Below are positions 11,606 to 27,200 of a stretch of DNA of 64,000 nt, piece by piece (positions within the stretch are counted from its first letter, which is position 1; every line of letters begins with the position of its first letter). The notes under the pieces were generated by a model that saw nothing but the letters and a program-made list of their open reading frames with translations, was not told where the DNA came from and ran no database searches. Source of the DNA: Strix aluco (taxonomy: Eukaryota > Chordata > Aves > Strigiformes > Strigidae); assembly GCF_031877795.1 (NCBI RefSeq), contig NC_133955.1, forward strand, positions 2,976,001 to 3,040,000, written 5' to 3'. The translations under genes were made by a program, and so were the position numbers.

Positions 11606-11772
11606 CAAGGCCCCCCACAGCCTTTGGGGCCATCCCACACCCAGGGCCCTGCACCCCCCCATAGCCTATGGGGTCACCCTGAGCCCAGTGCCCCACACAG
11701 CCCATGGGGCCACCCCAAACCTGGGGCCTCCCAGTCCCACACAGTCCATGGGATGACCCCAAGCCCAGGGTG
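11606..11772. repeat. GC-rich minisatellite, about four units of roughly 40 bp
   Basis: Imperfect units share the pattern cacag(c/t)c(c/t)atgggg, then accc, then a cccagg-like end. Open frames on both strands over 11.2-12.3 kb come from this biased composition and are not genes. Confidence 0.75.
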
Positions 11773-12440
11773 CCCAGGGGTGAAGGGGCCCAATGGGGTG
11801 GGGAGGGGACAATCCCATCCCTTCCAGTGGTGGCATCTTCTGCAGGGCCAGTGGGGCCACACCAGGGCAGGGACGGGGAGGGACTGGGCACAGGGCAGAG
11901 GGCACCAGGCCAGGGCTAGAAGGAGCCGGGGTGGGCTGCGGGGCTGAGGTTAGGAGCAGCTCTGGGGATCCCAGCACAGGGGACTGGGGAAATCAGAGCT
12001 GGTGGGGAGCAGGACTCCAGAAAAGGGGGCTGGAGCCTGCTGGGGAGGGAGAAAGCCCAGAGCCAAAGAGGTGTCAGGGCCAGGTGGGGAGCTGGGACCA
12101 ACATCTGGGTGGCAAGGAATGATGGGGGGAGCGCTGGTGCGGGCCTGGAGGCACTATGGGTGGTGTTGGAAAGGAGGTGGTGGCTCAGCACCAAAGGGCT
12201 GCACCCTCAAACACTCCTGCCCCGTCAGCAGGAAGGGGGAGATCCTCTGGGGTGATGGGGGGAAGGCAGAGCAGGCGTTGTCTGTCGGTCAACTTCGTGT
12301 TAGGATTTATCCACCGTTACTCTTCTTACTCTCCATGAACTGATGACTTGAGGCCGTTCACCCAGCAAGGCCGGGCAGACTCCCTGCCACATCTGGATTA
12401 CATCTGTTCATCAAAAATCATCCAGCGCAGGCAGAAAACA

Positions 12441-13030
12441 GACAGAATCCCAGAATCATCTGGGTTGGAAAAGCCCTTGAAGCTCCTCCAGTCCAACCAT
12501 GAACCTCACCCTGACCGTTCCCAACTCCACCAGATCCCTCAGCGCTGGGTCAACCCGACTCTTCAACCCCTCCAGGGATGGGGACTCCCCCCCTGCCCTG
12601 GGCAGCCCATTCCAACGCCCAACAACCCCTTCTGCAAAGAAATCCTTCCTAAGAGCCAGTCTGACCCTGCCCTGGCGCAGCTTGAGGCCATTCCCTCTTG
12701 TCCTGGCGCTGGTTCCTTGGCTCAAGAGACTCCTCCCCCCTCTCTGCACCCTCCTTTCAGGGAGTTGTAGAGGGCCATGAGGTCTCCCCTCAGCCTCCTC
12801 TTCTCCAGACTAAACCCCCCCAGTTCCCTCAGCCGCTCCCCATCAGACCTGTGCTCCAGACCCTGCACCAGCTCCGTTGCCCTTCTCTGGACACGCTCGA
12901 GTCATTCAATGGCCTTTTTGGAGTGAGGGGCCCAAAACTGAACCCACTCATCGAGGGGTGGCCTCACCAGTGCCAAGCCCAGGGGTCAGATCCCTCCCCT
13001 GTCCCTGCTGGCCACGCTGGTGCTGATGCA
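12441..13030 (-). mobile_element. CR1 LINE, 5'-truncated
   Basis: Antisense CR1 3' end (agaatcccagaatcatctgg) at 12445 followed by the full shared block, ending near ctgctggccacgctggtgct at 13028. Nearly identical to the other young copies. Confidence 0.94.
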
Positions 13031-13949
13031 CCTCACAGCTGATACATCCCCACACTCCTGGAGACGTTAACACCACGACAGAAAGCAGGGAAAGCCCCAA
13101 ATCAGACAACTGGGCCGTACCTCGAGGGTTACCTGGCTGACGCTCCAGGGTCTTTACAACGTGTCACCCCGAAAAGAGGACGCCCCACAACCGCTGACCA
13201 CGCTCCCCCGCTGACCAGCATTTCCCTCTGCAGGCAGAGATCTGCTGGAGGGATGCAGCGCTCGCCAGAGCATCGCCAGCCGAACCCACCTGTGCTGCTG
13301 CTGTTCCAAGCGCTGGGAAATTAGTTGCCCAGGTTTAATCTCTCCTAAATGCCATAAATATGCGCATCAAGGTGGATTCTGTATCAAAGACGGTTTGGGC
13401 GACTCGAGGCTTTTGTAATTCCTGAGAGGAGGAGGATCGCAGCCAGCTCACCGCCCTCCGGTCCGAGCAGAGCAAGATGGACTGAGGCCCAGGAGCTGGC
13501 AAGGAAAACTTTTAACAGTTTAATTTCCTCTGCGGGCACTTTCGATTGTCCAGTTGTCAACCCACAGATGTTCTCCTTGGCTATGAGCCGCTCCACTTAG
13601 GAAGCAATAGTAAAAACTTTAAATACGTGCGTCAGCCAGCTGGGAAAAGCAGCCTCATAACTGCCCTCTGAAACTGTGATTTGGGCATTTAAAGTGGAAA
13701 AATTGTCACTGTGAAGCTGTTTAACGGTATTCTGATTTGGCAGAACAATTCCTGAATTGGGATTTAAGAATAATCCACCATTTTTTTGTGTTGATTTGGT
13801 TACGTATTCCCAGTCTCCACATCGAGCCAGACCTGAGGCTGCTGTTGATCCATCACCTGTGTGTTATTTCTCTTGTTCTAATAGCTTTGGTGATGAATAA
13901 GTGCTACATACTGCAATTGATAGAGAAGAAAACGACGTTTTAAGTCACA

Positions 13950-14699
13950 CCACCCCCGTGTAGGGGCTTCACCGGCTCTTTCCCCACTGCCCGCAGCTCC
14001 CGCAGCGGCTCGGGGGCCCGGGGACCCCTGTCCCTGCGGGGGGACGGGCCAGGGTGCTCACACGGGCGGGGAAGGGACGAGGATGGGAGCGGAGGCGGCG
14101 GCCCCCGGCCCAACCCCGCCTTTACCTCCTTCCCCGCGGCCCGTGGGCACAGCGGGCCCACCGCCCGGTTCCTCCCGCGCCCGGCCCCTCGCCCCGCGGG
14201 GCCTCGTCAGGAGAGGGCCGGGCAGGGCCGAGCCGGGCCGTTCGGCGCGGGGACACGGGCCACCCCTATCGGCACCCTGCCCGCGGAGATGTAACGCTGT
14301 TTAGGGCGGGGCGCGGCGGGGGGGCCTCACCCCCTCCCCATCCCCACTCCCCCACAGTCCCATCAGGGCCGGCGGCCCAGCCCGTACTGTGTAGGCCACG
14401 CCCATACAGCGCGGTTTTATTCAGGGGGCGGGGCTTGCTTTCCCGCCCACAAGGCTCTTCCAATGGCAGCGCCCCTCCACTTCGAATTCGAACTGCGTTA
14501 TCCAATCAGCGCCGGCGTGGCGGGCCGGGGGGCGGGGCTTCCCTCGAGGCGTCCCCCCTCGTTGCTAGGCGCCGGCGGGGGAAGTCCCGCCTCCGCCGTG
14601 CGCTGCCGGGGTCTGAGGGGCGGGTTGGGGGGGGGGCGGTGCGGCTGCTCCGGGGGTAATTAGGCCGCGGGAGGTAATTAGGCCGCGGGGAGCAGCGAG
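13950..14699. promoter_or_regulatory. UBE2T: CpG island promoter with UBE2T non-coding first exon
   Basis: Dense CpG and GC content, GC boxes (ggggcggggc at about 14421 and 14530) and CCAAT motifs at about 14460 and 14500. A good splice donor, gcgag then gtaagg, at 14700 marks the end of a non-coding first exon whose partner acceptor precedes 15671. Because CRY4 is transcribed leftward, the island could also serve its 5' end; that is inference. Confidence 0.7.
14655..14690. repeat. 18-bp tandem duplication in UBE2T 5' UTR exon
   Basis: ggtaattaggccgcggga at 14655-14672 is repeated at 14673-14690 with one change. A related ggtaattaggctgagg occurs at 14817. Each unit contains a ggtaat that mimics a splice donor just before the real one. 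Confidence 0.85.
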
Positions 14700-15470
14700 G
14701 TAAGGGGGGAGGTTGTTCTGGCGGGATTTTGTGAGGCCAGTGGCGGCTGTTCCCATCCCTGTGAGGGGGCAGGTAGGCCCCGGTGCGGGGCGGCCGCAAT
14801 CTTTGTCCGTGTGAGGGGTAATTAGGCTGAGGGAGGGAGGGGGGGTCCTGTCTGGGGGTGGGGGTGAAATTCCTCCATGGGGGGAGCAGCAGGGGGGGCC
14901 TGAGGCGGGGTTAGATTGTTCCTGCGGGGTGGTGTGGCTGGGTCTGTGTGGGGTTCATTGTGCCGGGGGAGGGGGGAGGTAAGGCCTTGGGGGGGGTAGT
15001 TAAGCCGTGGAGGGGTTCCCCCTCCTTAGAGGTGGGTTATGTGAGCCGGGTCCCCGCTGTCCCCTTCGGGTAGGGCGGGGGTGTCCCTGTCCATGGGGGG
15101 TGGGGCTGTAAGCTGGAGGTTCCCTGTCCATGAGGGTAGAGCACTGGGGGGGAGGTCCCTGCCTTGAGGGGTGCTCCTGCAGTAGGGAGAGTCCCATCAG
15201 GCAGCTTTGGGGAAGGGAGAGGGGTGCCTTTGGGGCCCCTGTCTGCTGGGGGGGTTGGAGGAAGGGGGCACTGGTGGGTATCCCGGTCTAAGGCCCCTCT
15301 GGGGGTAGGTGGCCGCAGCAGGACAGTGGGTACCCTGTCCATGAAGGGTCAGTGTCTCACCCTGGAGGGACAAGGGTTGTCCCAGAGCAGGTGTTATGGT
15401 CCCGTTAGGGGTGTGGAGCCCGGTCATGGACTGGGAGGGTTTATTAGGCTCAGCTGCGGAGTAGGACTGG
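14700..15470 (+). other. G-rich, strand-skewed start of UBE2T intron 1
   Basis: The coding strand is strongly enriched in G runs (for example the run at 14838-14846), with far fewer C runs, directly after the first exon. This kind of GC skew downstream of CpG-island start sites is associated with R-loops and G-quadruplexes. Function here is inferred. Confidence 0.6.
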
Positions 15471-15674
15471 TTATAAAGGGTGGGGATTTGGTTCTCCCCC
15501 TCCAGCTGGATGCGAGAGCAGCTCCAGGAACTGGCTCTGGAGACTCCTGTTGTTGCATCAGGGTAGCAACTTGAAACCCGGGTTAATTCTCCTTAGCTGA
15601 GAAAAAGCCTCAAGTGCTATTTTTGAAAAGCTAATTCTGCCAGCAATAAAATCCAGTCTCTTAGTTTCAGCGCA

Positions 15675-18980
<3,306 letters not shown>

Positions 18981-19128
18981 GGGGCTGCTGTTGTGGCTGT
19001 CACCTTCGCTTTCACTGTCCTTTTCTCTTTACGCAGGTATACCTAAATATTTTAAGCAATATGGAGCTGTAGCAGGCTTTCTTTTTCTATTTCCTAGGGG
19101 TTTTTTTGGTGAAAAGTTCTATTATATA

Positions 19129-19134
19129 AATAAA
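19129..19134 (+). terminator. UBE2T: Poly(A) signal of UBE2T
   Basis: AATAAA about 150 bp after the UBE2T stop codon, within an AT-rich 3' UTR, followed by T-rich sequence at 19182-19192. The region from here to 19875 holds no recognised gene and separates two convergent genes. Confidence 0.7.
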
Positions 19135-19875
19135 ATAGCTTTAATTTAGAAATATTTTTCTGTTTTGTTGCATGGGGTGTTTTTTTTTTTTTAAATATTC
19201 TCAAGAAAAGGAAAACTGGAAGTCCTGGTTCATCTTCCAATTCCCAGCTTTCTCTGAGAGGTGGGAACAGCATTTCAGTTTCTGTTTTACTGTCCCTGCC
19301 TCAGAACAAACTGAGAGCAGAAGTTGAGCAACAGCCACGTTAGAACTAGCTTATGGAAATCCTTCTCTGCTGAAGGATACGTCCTTAAAACTCCCAAGAC
19401 TTAAATCTCCAGCTCTGGAGCAGCCTGTTGCATTCCAGCTGCAGCTCAGCCCCTTTATTGTGACCTGGGCTGTGGCTCCAGGAGGTGGCTGAGAGGGATG
19501 AAGAAGAGCCCGGAGGGTGCCTGGAGGCTGGGGAAGGGAGGATGAGAAGCCTGTGAGAGGATTAGGAGGAAGAGGGACAGTTTTTGGTGGGGCAGCAGAT
19601 CAGGAGGTGCACGGGGTCAGGGCTCCCTGTCACCAGAGCTGCTTGATTTTGTGACGTCCGAGGGCCGATTGCAGTGGGAGCGAGTCTGATGCTCAGCTCC
19701 CTGCTCTGCAGTGTCCCCTGCGGGGAGTTTAACCTGGGTCCTGTCCCTGTTCCAAGAAAATCGAGCCAGGCCCATCCTTAGGCACCTGCTGGAGCAGGGA
19801 CAGGGCTCAGTAAATCTCCTTGCCTGCTGCTGTTTCCAAAGCCCTCGTGCTCGTCTCTGCCATGCTTCGTCCTGC

Positions 19876-22666
19876 TCAGTCGAAGTTGTAATAAAGGCAA
19901 AAGGCGAAAAACATGGCGAAGATCTGAAATGACAGAGCAGAGGGAGCTGGTTAGCCCCCCGCTGCAGGGCTGCGCTCATGCCTTGCTGGCGGGCGAGAGC
20001 CTGAGGGCTAAAGGATCCTCTAGGCCCGGCCTAGCCAGGCAGCGGCCGTCGCTGTGCCCCCTCGGGGGGCCGCACGGCAGAGGAGCAGCTCCCCGGGGTC
20101 TGCAGAGAGTGAAACATCTCCCCTCCTTGCTTTTGGGAGCAAAATAAACAACAACACCCCACCCACCCCACCCACCCCCCCCCGGGCCTTTAACCTGACC
20201 CGTCTGCAGCAGGAGGTTGGGTTTATACCCCGAGACAGACCCGCTGTATGTGCACCCGCTTTCTGGGTGTGATTGCGACAGCTTAGAGGCTTGGGAGGGT
20301 CCAAACTGAGCCCGTTTGAGGTCCCTTCACCCACAGAGCTCCCTCCTGGCAAGACAGAGCCCTAACCCTGAGCCCTGACCTTAAACCCTACCCCTAGCAG
20401 GGTGTGACCCGCTGCCTGCCCTGTCCCCTCCGGCCCTACCTCGATGCCCAGCACGGCCAAGCTGCAAGTCCCAGGGACAGAGATGTACTTCTGCAAGGTC
20501 CTGCCGAAGGTGGAGAAGCAGCCCTGGAGAGGGAGAGGTGATGGAGGGGCTCCCTCATGCTCCCCAGGGCTGCAGGGAGCTCAGGGGGTGAGATCGGGGG
20601 GTTGGGGGCACCATGGTGGGGCTGGAGGAGCCGGGGACTTGGGGAGTCCCTGGGCTGCAGAACCATGGGCGGGCAGTGTCCCGGCTCCTGTCCCTGATGC
20701 TCAGGGGCAGAGGGTGCGGCTGCCCCGCGGCCCTGGGGACACGACAGGGACACGGCAGGGTCCTGTCCTACCTGCTCGTGGATGTAGCCAGGGCTCCTCT
20801 CCCGGCACTGCTCCCAGCCCAGCAGCTCGCCCACCTGCAGGAGCCCATCCCGGGCGCAACACGCCTGTGGCCAGGGCGTCCCTGGGTGCAGCTCCTGGAA
20901 GCGGGAGCCATTCCCAAAATCTTCAGGTCCTAAAACGCCACAACACGAGAACTGAAACGGAAGGGAAACACCATCAACGTGCTGCCAAAATGGCGGGGAC
21001 GTCACTTGGGGAGGTGATGGAGGGAGGGGGAACAGCCCAGCGTGCGGTTTGGTGTCTGTCTGGGGTCCACGAGCCCCTCGCCTGTGTTCGGGGTCACCCT
21101 CGACAGGTCCTGTGGGTGCTCCACACCCCCCCCCCCAGCCCACCAGGAGCCTCCCGGCAGCTCACCGTGACCATGAGGGTGTTCCAGGCGGTGGAGAAGA
21201 CCTCAGCACCCTCGTCCCCGCAGTAGTTCCTCCGCAGCTCGGACAGGAAGATCTCCGGCTGGATCTGCAGGATTGGTGCCATCTGTGAGCACTGGGGGCC
21301 CGGGCCCGGTGATGGGGCCATGGGGGGGCTGCACACCCCCCCTAACCCACCCCTGCCCGGTGCCACGCTGGCCAGAGCTCCAGCTCTCTTCAACGGGATG
21401 TAGGGACCCACCCACCCAGCTGCAGGCTTGTGTCAGGGCGCTGGTGATGAAGGTGAAGGTGAGGAGGGACGTCCCCGTCCCAGTCCCCTGGGGGACTCGA
21501 GGCCATGGCCCACGGCACGATGGAGGGAGGACGGGCTGGCCACGCCGGGCACAGCGTCGGGGAGCAGGGACGGTACCTGTTTCCAGTGCACCAGGAAGAG
21601 AACAGCCCCAACGAGCTGCGTGATGAAGACAAGGCTCACGAGGATGAAGAACTGGAAGGCAGCGGGATGAGGGAGTCAGAGACCAGCCCGAGCCTCTGAG
21701 CAGCTCGCTCCGGCTATTCCTCCCCTCCTCTGCAGCCAGCCCTGCCTGTCCCTGTGCCCCCGGAGCAGGGGGATGAGTGTGCAGCTCCAGGGGACAGATG
21801 CCACATCTCCGAGCACCGGGGCTGCAAGATGGAGGGTTAAAAACAAGCACGGGCTGCCAGGATCTAGGGATGCCAAAGGAGTCGGGGTGTCGGTGCTCAG
21901 AAAGGGGTTTCTAGCCCTTGCCATCGGGGGCAAAAGCTCGGGAACGCTCTGTGGGACAAGCCAGCGGCTTCAGAGAGAAGTGACCCTGCTCGGTGGCTTT
22001 ATGAAACCCTCTGGGCTCTGCACTGAAAGACTCACAAGGTGGGGACTGGATTGGCGGGGAGGGGGGTGTTGAGAGCTGACGGGGCCAGGATGGGCAGCAC
22101 CAGGCTTCTGGTTCCTCCAGGGACACCCCACGTCCCCCCACACCCTCCATCCCCTGGGTCCCCACATCCCACCAGCTCCCCGCACCCCACAGCCCCCTTC
22201 CCGCTCATCTCCCCTCACTCACCACCAGCAGCAGCGGGCGGCTCCGGCGCAGGGCCCCGCAGCACCCCAGGAAGCCCAGCAGCGAGAGGGCGATGCCCAC
22301 AGCCAGCAGCAGGTAGCCACCCACATTTAACACAGGCTTGGCAGCCACGATGTCCTGGAAACCAGCCGGGTCCACGGCCACCCAGACCCCCACACCCGCC
22401 AGGCACGTCCCCCCAGCCTGTGGGACACGCCACAGTTATGGGGTGCAGGGACCATCCCCAGCCACCCCATGGGGACTGGGGATGCTCTAACCTCTGCTGG
22501 GGTCCCCTCGCTTGGACTGGTGTCACCCACCCCCTGAACCGGCTGGAGATGTCACACCCCGACCCCGGGGATGGGTCCCCTCCACCCCGCCGGGCCCAGG
22601 CGGACTCACAAACACCAGCACGTTGAAGATGAACATCAGGTACTTCATGCAGCTCAAGACACCCAT
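19876..22666 (-). CDS. Tetraspanin, TSPAN18-like, complete
   Basis: Four-span membrane scaffold protein that organises partner proteins in tetraspanin-enriched microdomains. Exons: 22666-22610 (ATG at 22666), 22417-22223, 21651-21577, 21264-21166, 20951-20772, 20523-20440 and 19923-19876; every coding exon is phase 0, giving 245 codons plus stop, normal for the family. An acceptor at 22705-22704 shows a 5' UTR exon upstream. Segments in order: [19 protein letters not shown] (TM1), [20 protein letters not shown] (TM2) with a CCGA loop, [20 protein letters not shown] (TM3), a large extracellular loop, then TM4 ending FCLYYNFD. The loop has the hallmark CCG, a second CC, and C near GWEQC and GCF; NYCGDE adds an unpaired cysteine. 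LSCMKYLMF and the VDP-GF-IVAA pattern most resemble TSPAN18, but I cannot assign an orthologue, so no symbol is given. It is convergent with UBE2T and head-to-head with ADIPOR1. Confidence 0.93.
20153..20184. repeat. C-rich simple repeat (CCACCC)
   Basis: A run of acccca/ccaccc units ending in a C tract, inside the last intron of the tetraspanin gene (between exons 20440 and 19923). Confidence 0.85.
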
Positions 22667-23049
22667 GGGGACACCGGTGGGGGGGACACGGCAGCGTTCG
22701 TCCCTGCGGAGGGGAGAGCAGAGCCCTGGCCACAGCCAGCCCCGAGCTGTCCTGGACCCCCAGCTCTGGCGGGACACGGGGCCGCTCCCAACCAGCACAC
22801 AGCCCCCCAAAATCCCAAGAATATCTCCACCCCCCACCATCTCCCCCTACACCCCCAAAAAGCCCCAAACCCCATGTCCCCCCCTCAAACCCCACTCACC
22901 CTGAGGGGACAGCGGGTGGCCCAGGCGCCTCCGACCTGCCCCAGCACCAATTTAACACTGGGAAGGTTGGAAAATCACCCCCCCCCCTCAGCTTCCCGAT
23001 TGAACAGCCCCCAAGAAACCCCTTCCAGCGGCAGGGACATGAATGATTG

Positions 23050-24260
23050 ATGGGGAACAGGATCCGCCATTGTGCCGGGCGGCGGCAGCGGGCGGAGGGG
23101 AGTCTCCGGCCCCGACTGTCATTAGCGGAGGTAATTAAACCTCCGGGCAGGGAAAAACGAGCCGGCCCCGACAGGCCGAGGGCGACCTCAGCCATCAATT
23201 ATTGCTGCAGACGTTTGCTCTCCGGGGCTGTCGGCAGCTGGGGAAGCCCTCGACGGCCTCCTGTGGGGCCCTGCGTGCGGGCAGGGTGGTGCCAAGGTGG
23301 CTGACGGCCCTTGGGGACAGAGGGACAGGGATGGACAGACACTGGGTCTGGCCTCTCCGGCCTGGGCACCCCTCGGGGCGGCGCTGCCGCGGGGACGGGG
23401 CTGTGGTGTCACTGTAACCACAGGCCTAAGGGCGACGCGGGCCCGGCCGCTGCCCCGCGGGGGTCTGCTCCTGCACCCCCGCTCCCCGGGGCGGCCGTGG
23501 GGTGCGGAAGCCCCCGGTTCCCCGCCGTGTGCCCGGTTCCCCGCCGCCATCCCGGGACTCCCGGAGGTGGCGCTCCCGGCGCGGCGCCCCGCCCGTAGGG
23601 GGGCAGCCGAGCGCGCGGCCACAGAGACGCGCGGCCGGGCTAGAGCGCCTCCCGCCGGCACGTCACGTGAGCGAGTCACCCAATGGCAGCGGCCGGCAGC
23701 CGGCGGGGCGGGGGGAGAGGCAGACAGACAGCGGCTGTGGCCAATCAGAAAGCGAGACCCGCGCAGCGCCCGCCGCGCCGTGCCGGGGGCGGTGTCGCCG
23801 CGCGGGGCGGGACCGGAAGCGGCCCGTTCCCTCAGCGTCGCTTCCGGTGCCGCCGCCGCCGCCCTGCGCGGGATGTAGCGGCCGGTGAGTGCGGGCGGGA
23901 GGGGCCGGGAGTGCCCGAGCGCTGCCCCCTTCCCCCGGCGGGCGGCGGCCTCGGTGCCCCGGGGAGGGCCCGGCTGCGGGCGGGGCGCGCGGCCGTCGGT
24001 GCCCGGTGACTCTCTTCTTCCTTTCCTCCCCCCCCTCGCAGCGCGGTGGCACAAGGACGCGGAGGGACCCGTCACCGCCTGCCCGCGGCCACCAGGACCG
24101 ACCCCGCCGCCCCCGCCATGGCGTCCCGCAAAGCCTCCGCTGCCGGGCAGGGCAACGGGCTGGCCGCCGCCGGCCGGGAGAGGGCCCACCTGGAGCTGGC
24201 CGAGCTGGGGCCGCTCCTGGAGGAGAAGGGGGACCAAGGAGCCACCGGCTCGGCCAGCGT
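23050..24260. promoter_or_regulatory. ADIPOR1: CpG island, ADIPOR1 promoter and first exon
   Basis: Very high CpG density. CCAAT motifs at about 23679 and 23739, an E-box-like cacgtgag at about 23660 and ccgcttccgg-type ETS motifs near 23815-23848 lie just upstream of a splice donor (gccg then gtgagt) at 23885, which ends a non-coding first exon. The acceptor at 24040-24041 opens the exon with the start codon. The island also lies upstream of the oppositely oriented tetraspanin, so it may be bidirectional (inference). Confidence 0.7.
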
Positions 24261-27200
24261 AAGCCCTCCCGCACCCCCCGAGCGGCGGCTGGCGCCGTCC
24301 TTGCGGATTAACCCGGGAATTTGCCCGCTATCCCATTAGCAGCTGGAAGGATGCCGGCCCGGGCGCGTTGTGTAGAGCTGCGGGGCTGGTTGTCGCTTTG
24401 TGACAGCACAGAGAGGCTGTGGAATATTTTGTTACCCCAACGCTGATGGTCTGGCTGGGCCGTGCTCTGAGCTGGCCCAAAAACTTCTCCCGTGGTGCGG
24501 GCGTGGGTCTGTGGCAGCCCTGGTGCAGAGCCATCCGCCGGGATGCTTGGAGTGAAGGGGGTGTTCGGGGTGAGCCAGCGGGGCCGTGGCCCTTAGGGCT
24601 GGAAATCACCGTCCTGAACCCACTAACGGAGAGGGAGCGGAGCAGGGAGGGTGCGGGAAGGCTCCCGGCTGGGGTCGGGGACTGGGCTTCCTGGCTGGGC
24701 CAAGTGGCTGTTTCAGCCTTGGTTGTAGGGATGAAAATCCCTCCCCCAGTAATCCCACCTTTCAACAAGGATAAATCTGGGATTAGCCTGCCCGAGATGG
24801 TTAAGACAGTAGCGTATTGCATAAGCGGTGGTGACCGGCGGGTCCTGCCTGTCCCCTCAGGGAGGGATGAAGCCTCAGGTGCTCTCAGAAAGGACTTGCC
24901 GCTTTCTGGACGATGTTCCTCCTCCCATGGGCAGGAACGATTTCCTCCCGGTGTTTCTCCCTGTAGGCAGAAGACCCGCCGTGCCCAGCGGCCCGTGAGG
25001 AAGAGGAGGAGGTGGTCCGTGTGCTGACTCTGCCTCTGCAGGCTCATCACGCCATGGAGAAGATGGAAGAGTTTGTGTATAAGGTAATGGGAGCATGTAG
25101 CAATCCCCCAGTCCTGATTTTGGAGTATTAATGAGGTCCGGATGCCCCAAGCCCAGGGCTTGGGGTGGTGGGAAGGGGCTGGGATGTCTGGGGGAAGCTC
25201 CCGGGGCTCTGTGCCACTCTGCCGGCAGTCTGCCTGGGCCTGCTCCCAGCAGCATCTCCTGGGAACAGTGTGGGAAGGGCATGGCAGCGGCTGGGAGGCG
25301 TGAGTGGAGGTTGTGCTCAGCCACACTGGCCAGCAGCGACCTGGGGAGCAGCCCCGGTATCCCTGCGGTCCTCTAACGGGGGCTGGGAGCACCAGTTGCT
25401 GGTCTCACCCGGTGCCTGTGCTTGTGGTCACCGCAGTTTTGTAAGCGGTGGCATCGGCTGAGGGCCAGCCTGGCTCTGTTGCCAGCCAGGGCTCCCTCTT
25501 CCCTGCGTTCCCCACTGCAGAGAACAGTCACCTGGGGTGCGGAGCAGTTAAACCTGAGGGTGCAAATCACCTCTGACTCCCTGGGGGGACGCGTGGGGAG
25601 TGCTCTGCAGGATGTGGGTGGCTTTAAGGGGTCCCACAGGCTGCTGATGTTGCAAAAGCTGAACTTCCTCTCCCCGAGGAGCCTTATGGGGCCCTTTCAG
25701 CCCTGGCTGGGCTTGTTTTAGGCTCCTGGGGTGAGTAAACATGAGCCTTTGGGCTGGCTTAACGCTCTGGGGGCCACCAGCACAGCTTGGCGTGTTGCAG
25801 GTGTGGGAAGGGCGCTGGCGCGTGATCCCTTACGATGTGCTGCCCGACTGGCTGAAGGACAACGATTACCTCCTGCACGGACACAGGCCTCCCATGCCGT
25901 CCTTCCGAGCCTGCTTCAAGAGCATCTTCCGAATACACACCGAGACGGGCAACATCTGGACGCACTTGCTAGGTGACTGGGGGGGTCCGGTAGCCCTGGG
26001 GCTAAAGGTGGCTGTGGCCCCCGTGCACAGGGTGGCCTTTTACTGCCAGGACTTGCTTGGTGTGGGGTCCCTTTGGGGGTCACGTGCCCCGGCCTGGCCC
26101 TGTGCTCGCAGGCAGCTGCGTCACGAGGTGCCCAAGAGCTCCGGGCGTTCCTTGGCTGAAGGGAGACCAGGGCGCCTCCTCACAGCGGGGCTCAGCCGCC
26201 GTTTGTGGCTTTGCCCAACGCTCCGCAAGAGCTGGATGGAGAAATGTGTCCTGGGTGTAACAGGAAAGCTTCGGAGTGCTTCCTCCGAAACCCAGGGACG
26301 ATCAGCAGCTCTTCACCCCGCGCCTGACCGTGCCCGCGCCCCCGGGCTCCGCTCATCTGCGGTAACGACACCCCCGGGTGTGACTGAGCGCCTCTGGGTG
26401 CGCTGCGAGCAGGATACGCCCAGGGCCTTGCAGAGCAGAGCCAGGGCTGTGTTTCTCCCGGCTTTTTGCTGAGTCCATTGCCTCTCCTTCTGCCTGACTG
26501 CCCGTTTGGTGTGTTCCCTGCAGGTTTCGTTTTGTTCCTCTGCCTGGGGATCCTGACCATGCTGCGGCCCAACATGTATTTCATGGCTCCTCTCCAGGAG
26601 AAGGTGGTGTTCGGGATGTTCTTCCTGGGAGCAGTGCTGTGCCTCAGCTTCTCCTGGCTTTTCCACACTGTCTACTGTCACTCGGAGAAAGTCTCACGGA
26701 CTTTTTCGAAGTGAGTCAGCACAAGCGCGGTTGCGTGGTCTCACAGGAGGCTCTGAGTTCTCACAGCACTTCCTCTTGGGAAGCGCCGAGTTCCCAAATC
26801 TTTTATCCTTGGGGGAAGGGGAGTGTTCACTAAATCCAGCGTGGAGCTGAGAGGGAACCACAGCTCTGCCCCGTGCCTGAGCACCTTAAATCTGTCGGCT
26901 CAAATGCCCTCAGGGGGTTGGAGGAGACAGGGAACCTGGGAACCTGCCGCTCCCAAGGGAACAGCCTTTGTGCCCCTCGTAGTGGTGAAGTGAGGAGGGG
27001 TCTGGGTCTTGCTGGGCAGCCGTGGGACGCAGCAGTTTGGCCGTTTCCAGTTTACTGGATGCTTTCAAAAACTCTGGTTTGGATCCAATTTGGACTGAAA
27101 CCAAATGGAAAGAAACAAAACAAACAGGATTCCCGGCAAAGTGGAAAGGCTGGGCAGTGGCCAGTGCCCCTCCCCGAGGTCGGTGCACAGGCTGCTCTTA

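Noticed and set aside
11504-12343. Several overlapping open frames in the GC-rich 11.5-12.3 kb region
   Set aside because: They arise from a minisatellite and biased composition, on both strands at once, without splice or domain evidence.
23188-24237. 349-codon open frame on the minus strand across the ADIPOR1 CpG island
   Set aside because: Arginine-, proline- and alanine-rich product from extreme GC content, antisense to a real first exon, with no domain features. It is a composition artefact.
24328-25392. 354-codon minus-strand open frame in ADIPOR1 introns 1-2
   Set aside because: It overlaps the real ADIPOR1 exon at 24967-25083 in antisense, shows no family similarity and has intron-like composition.
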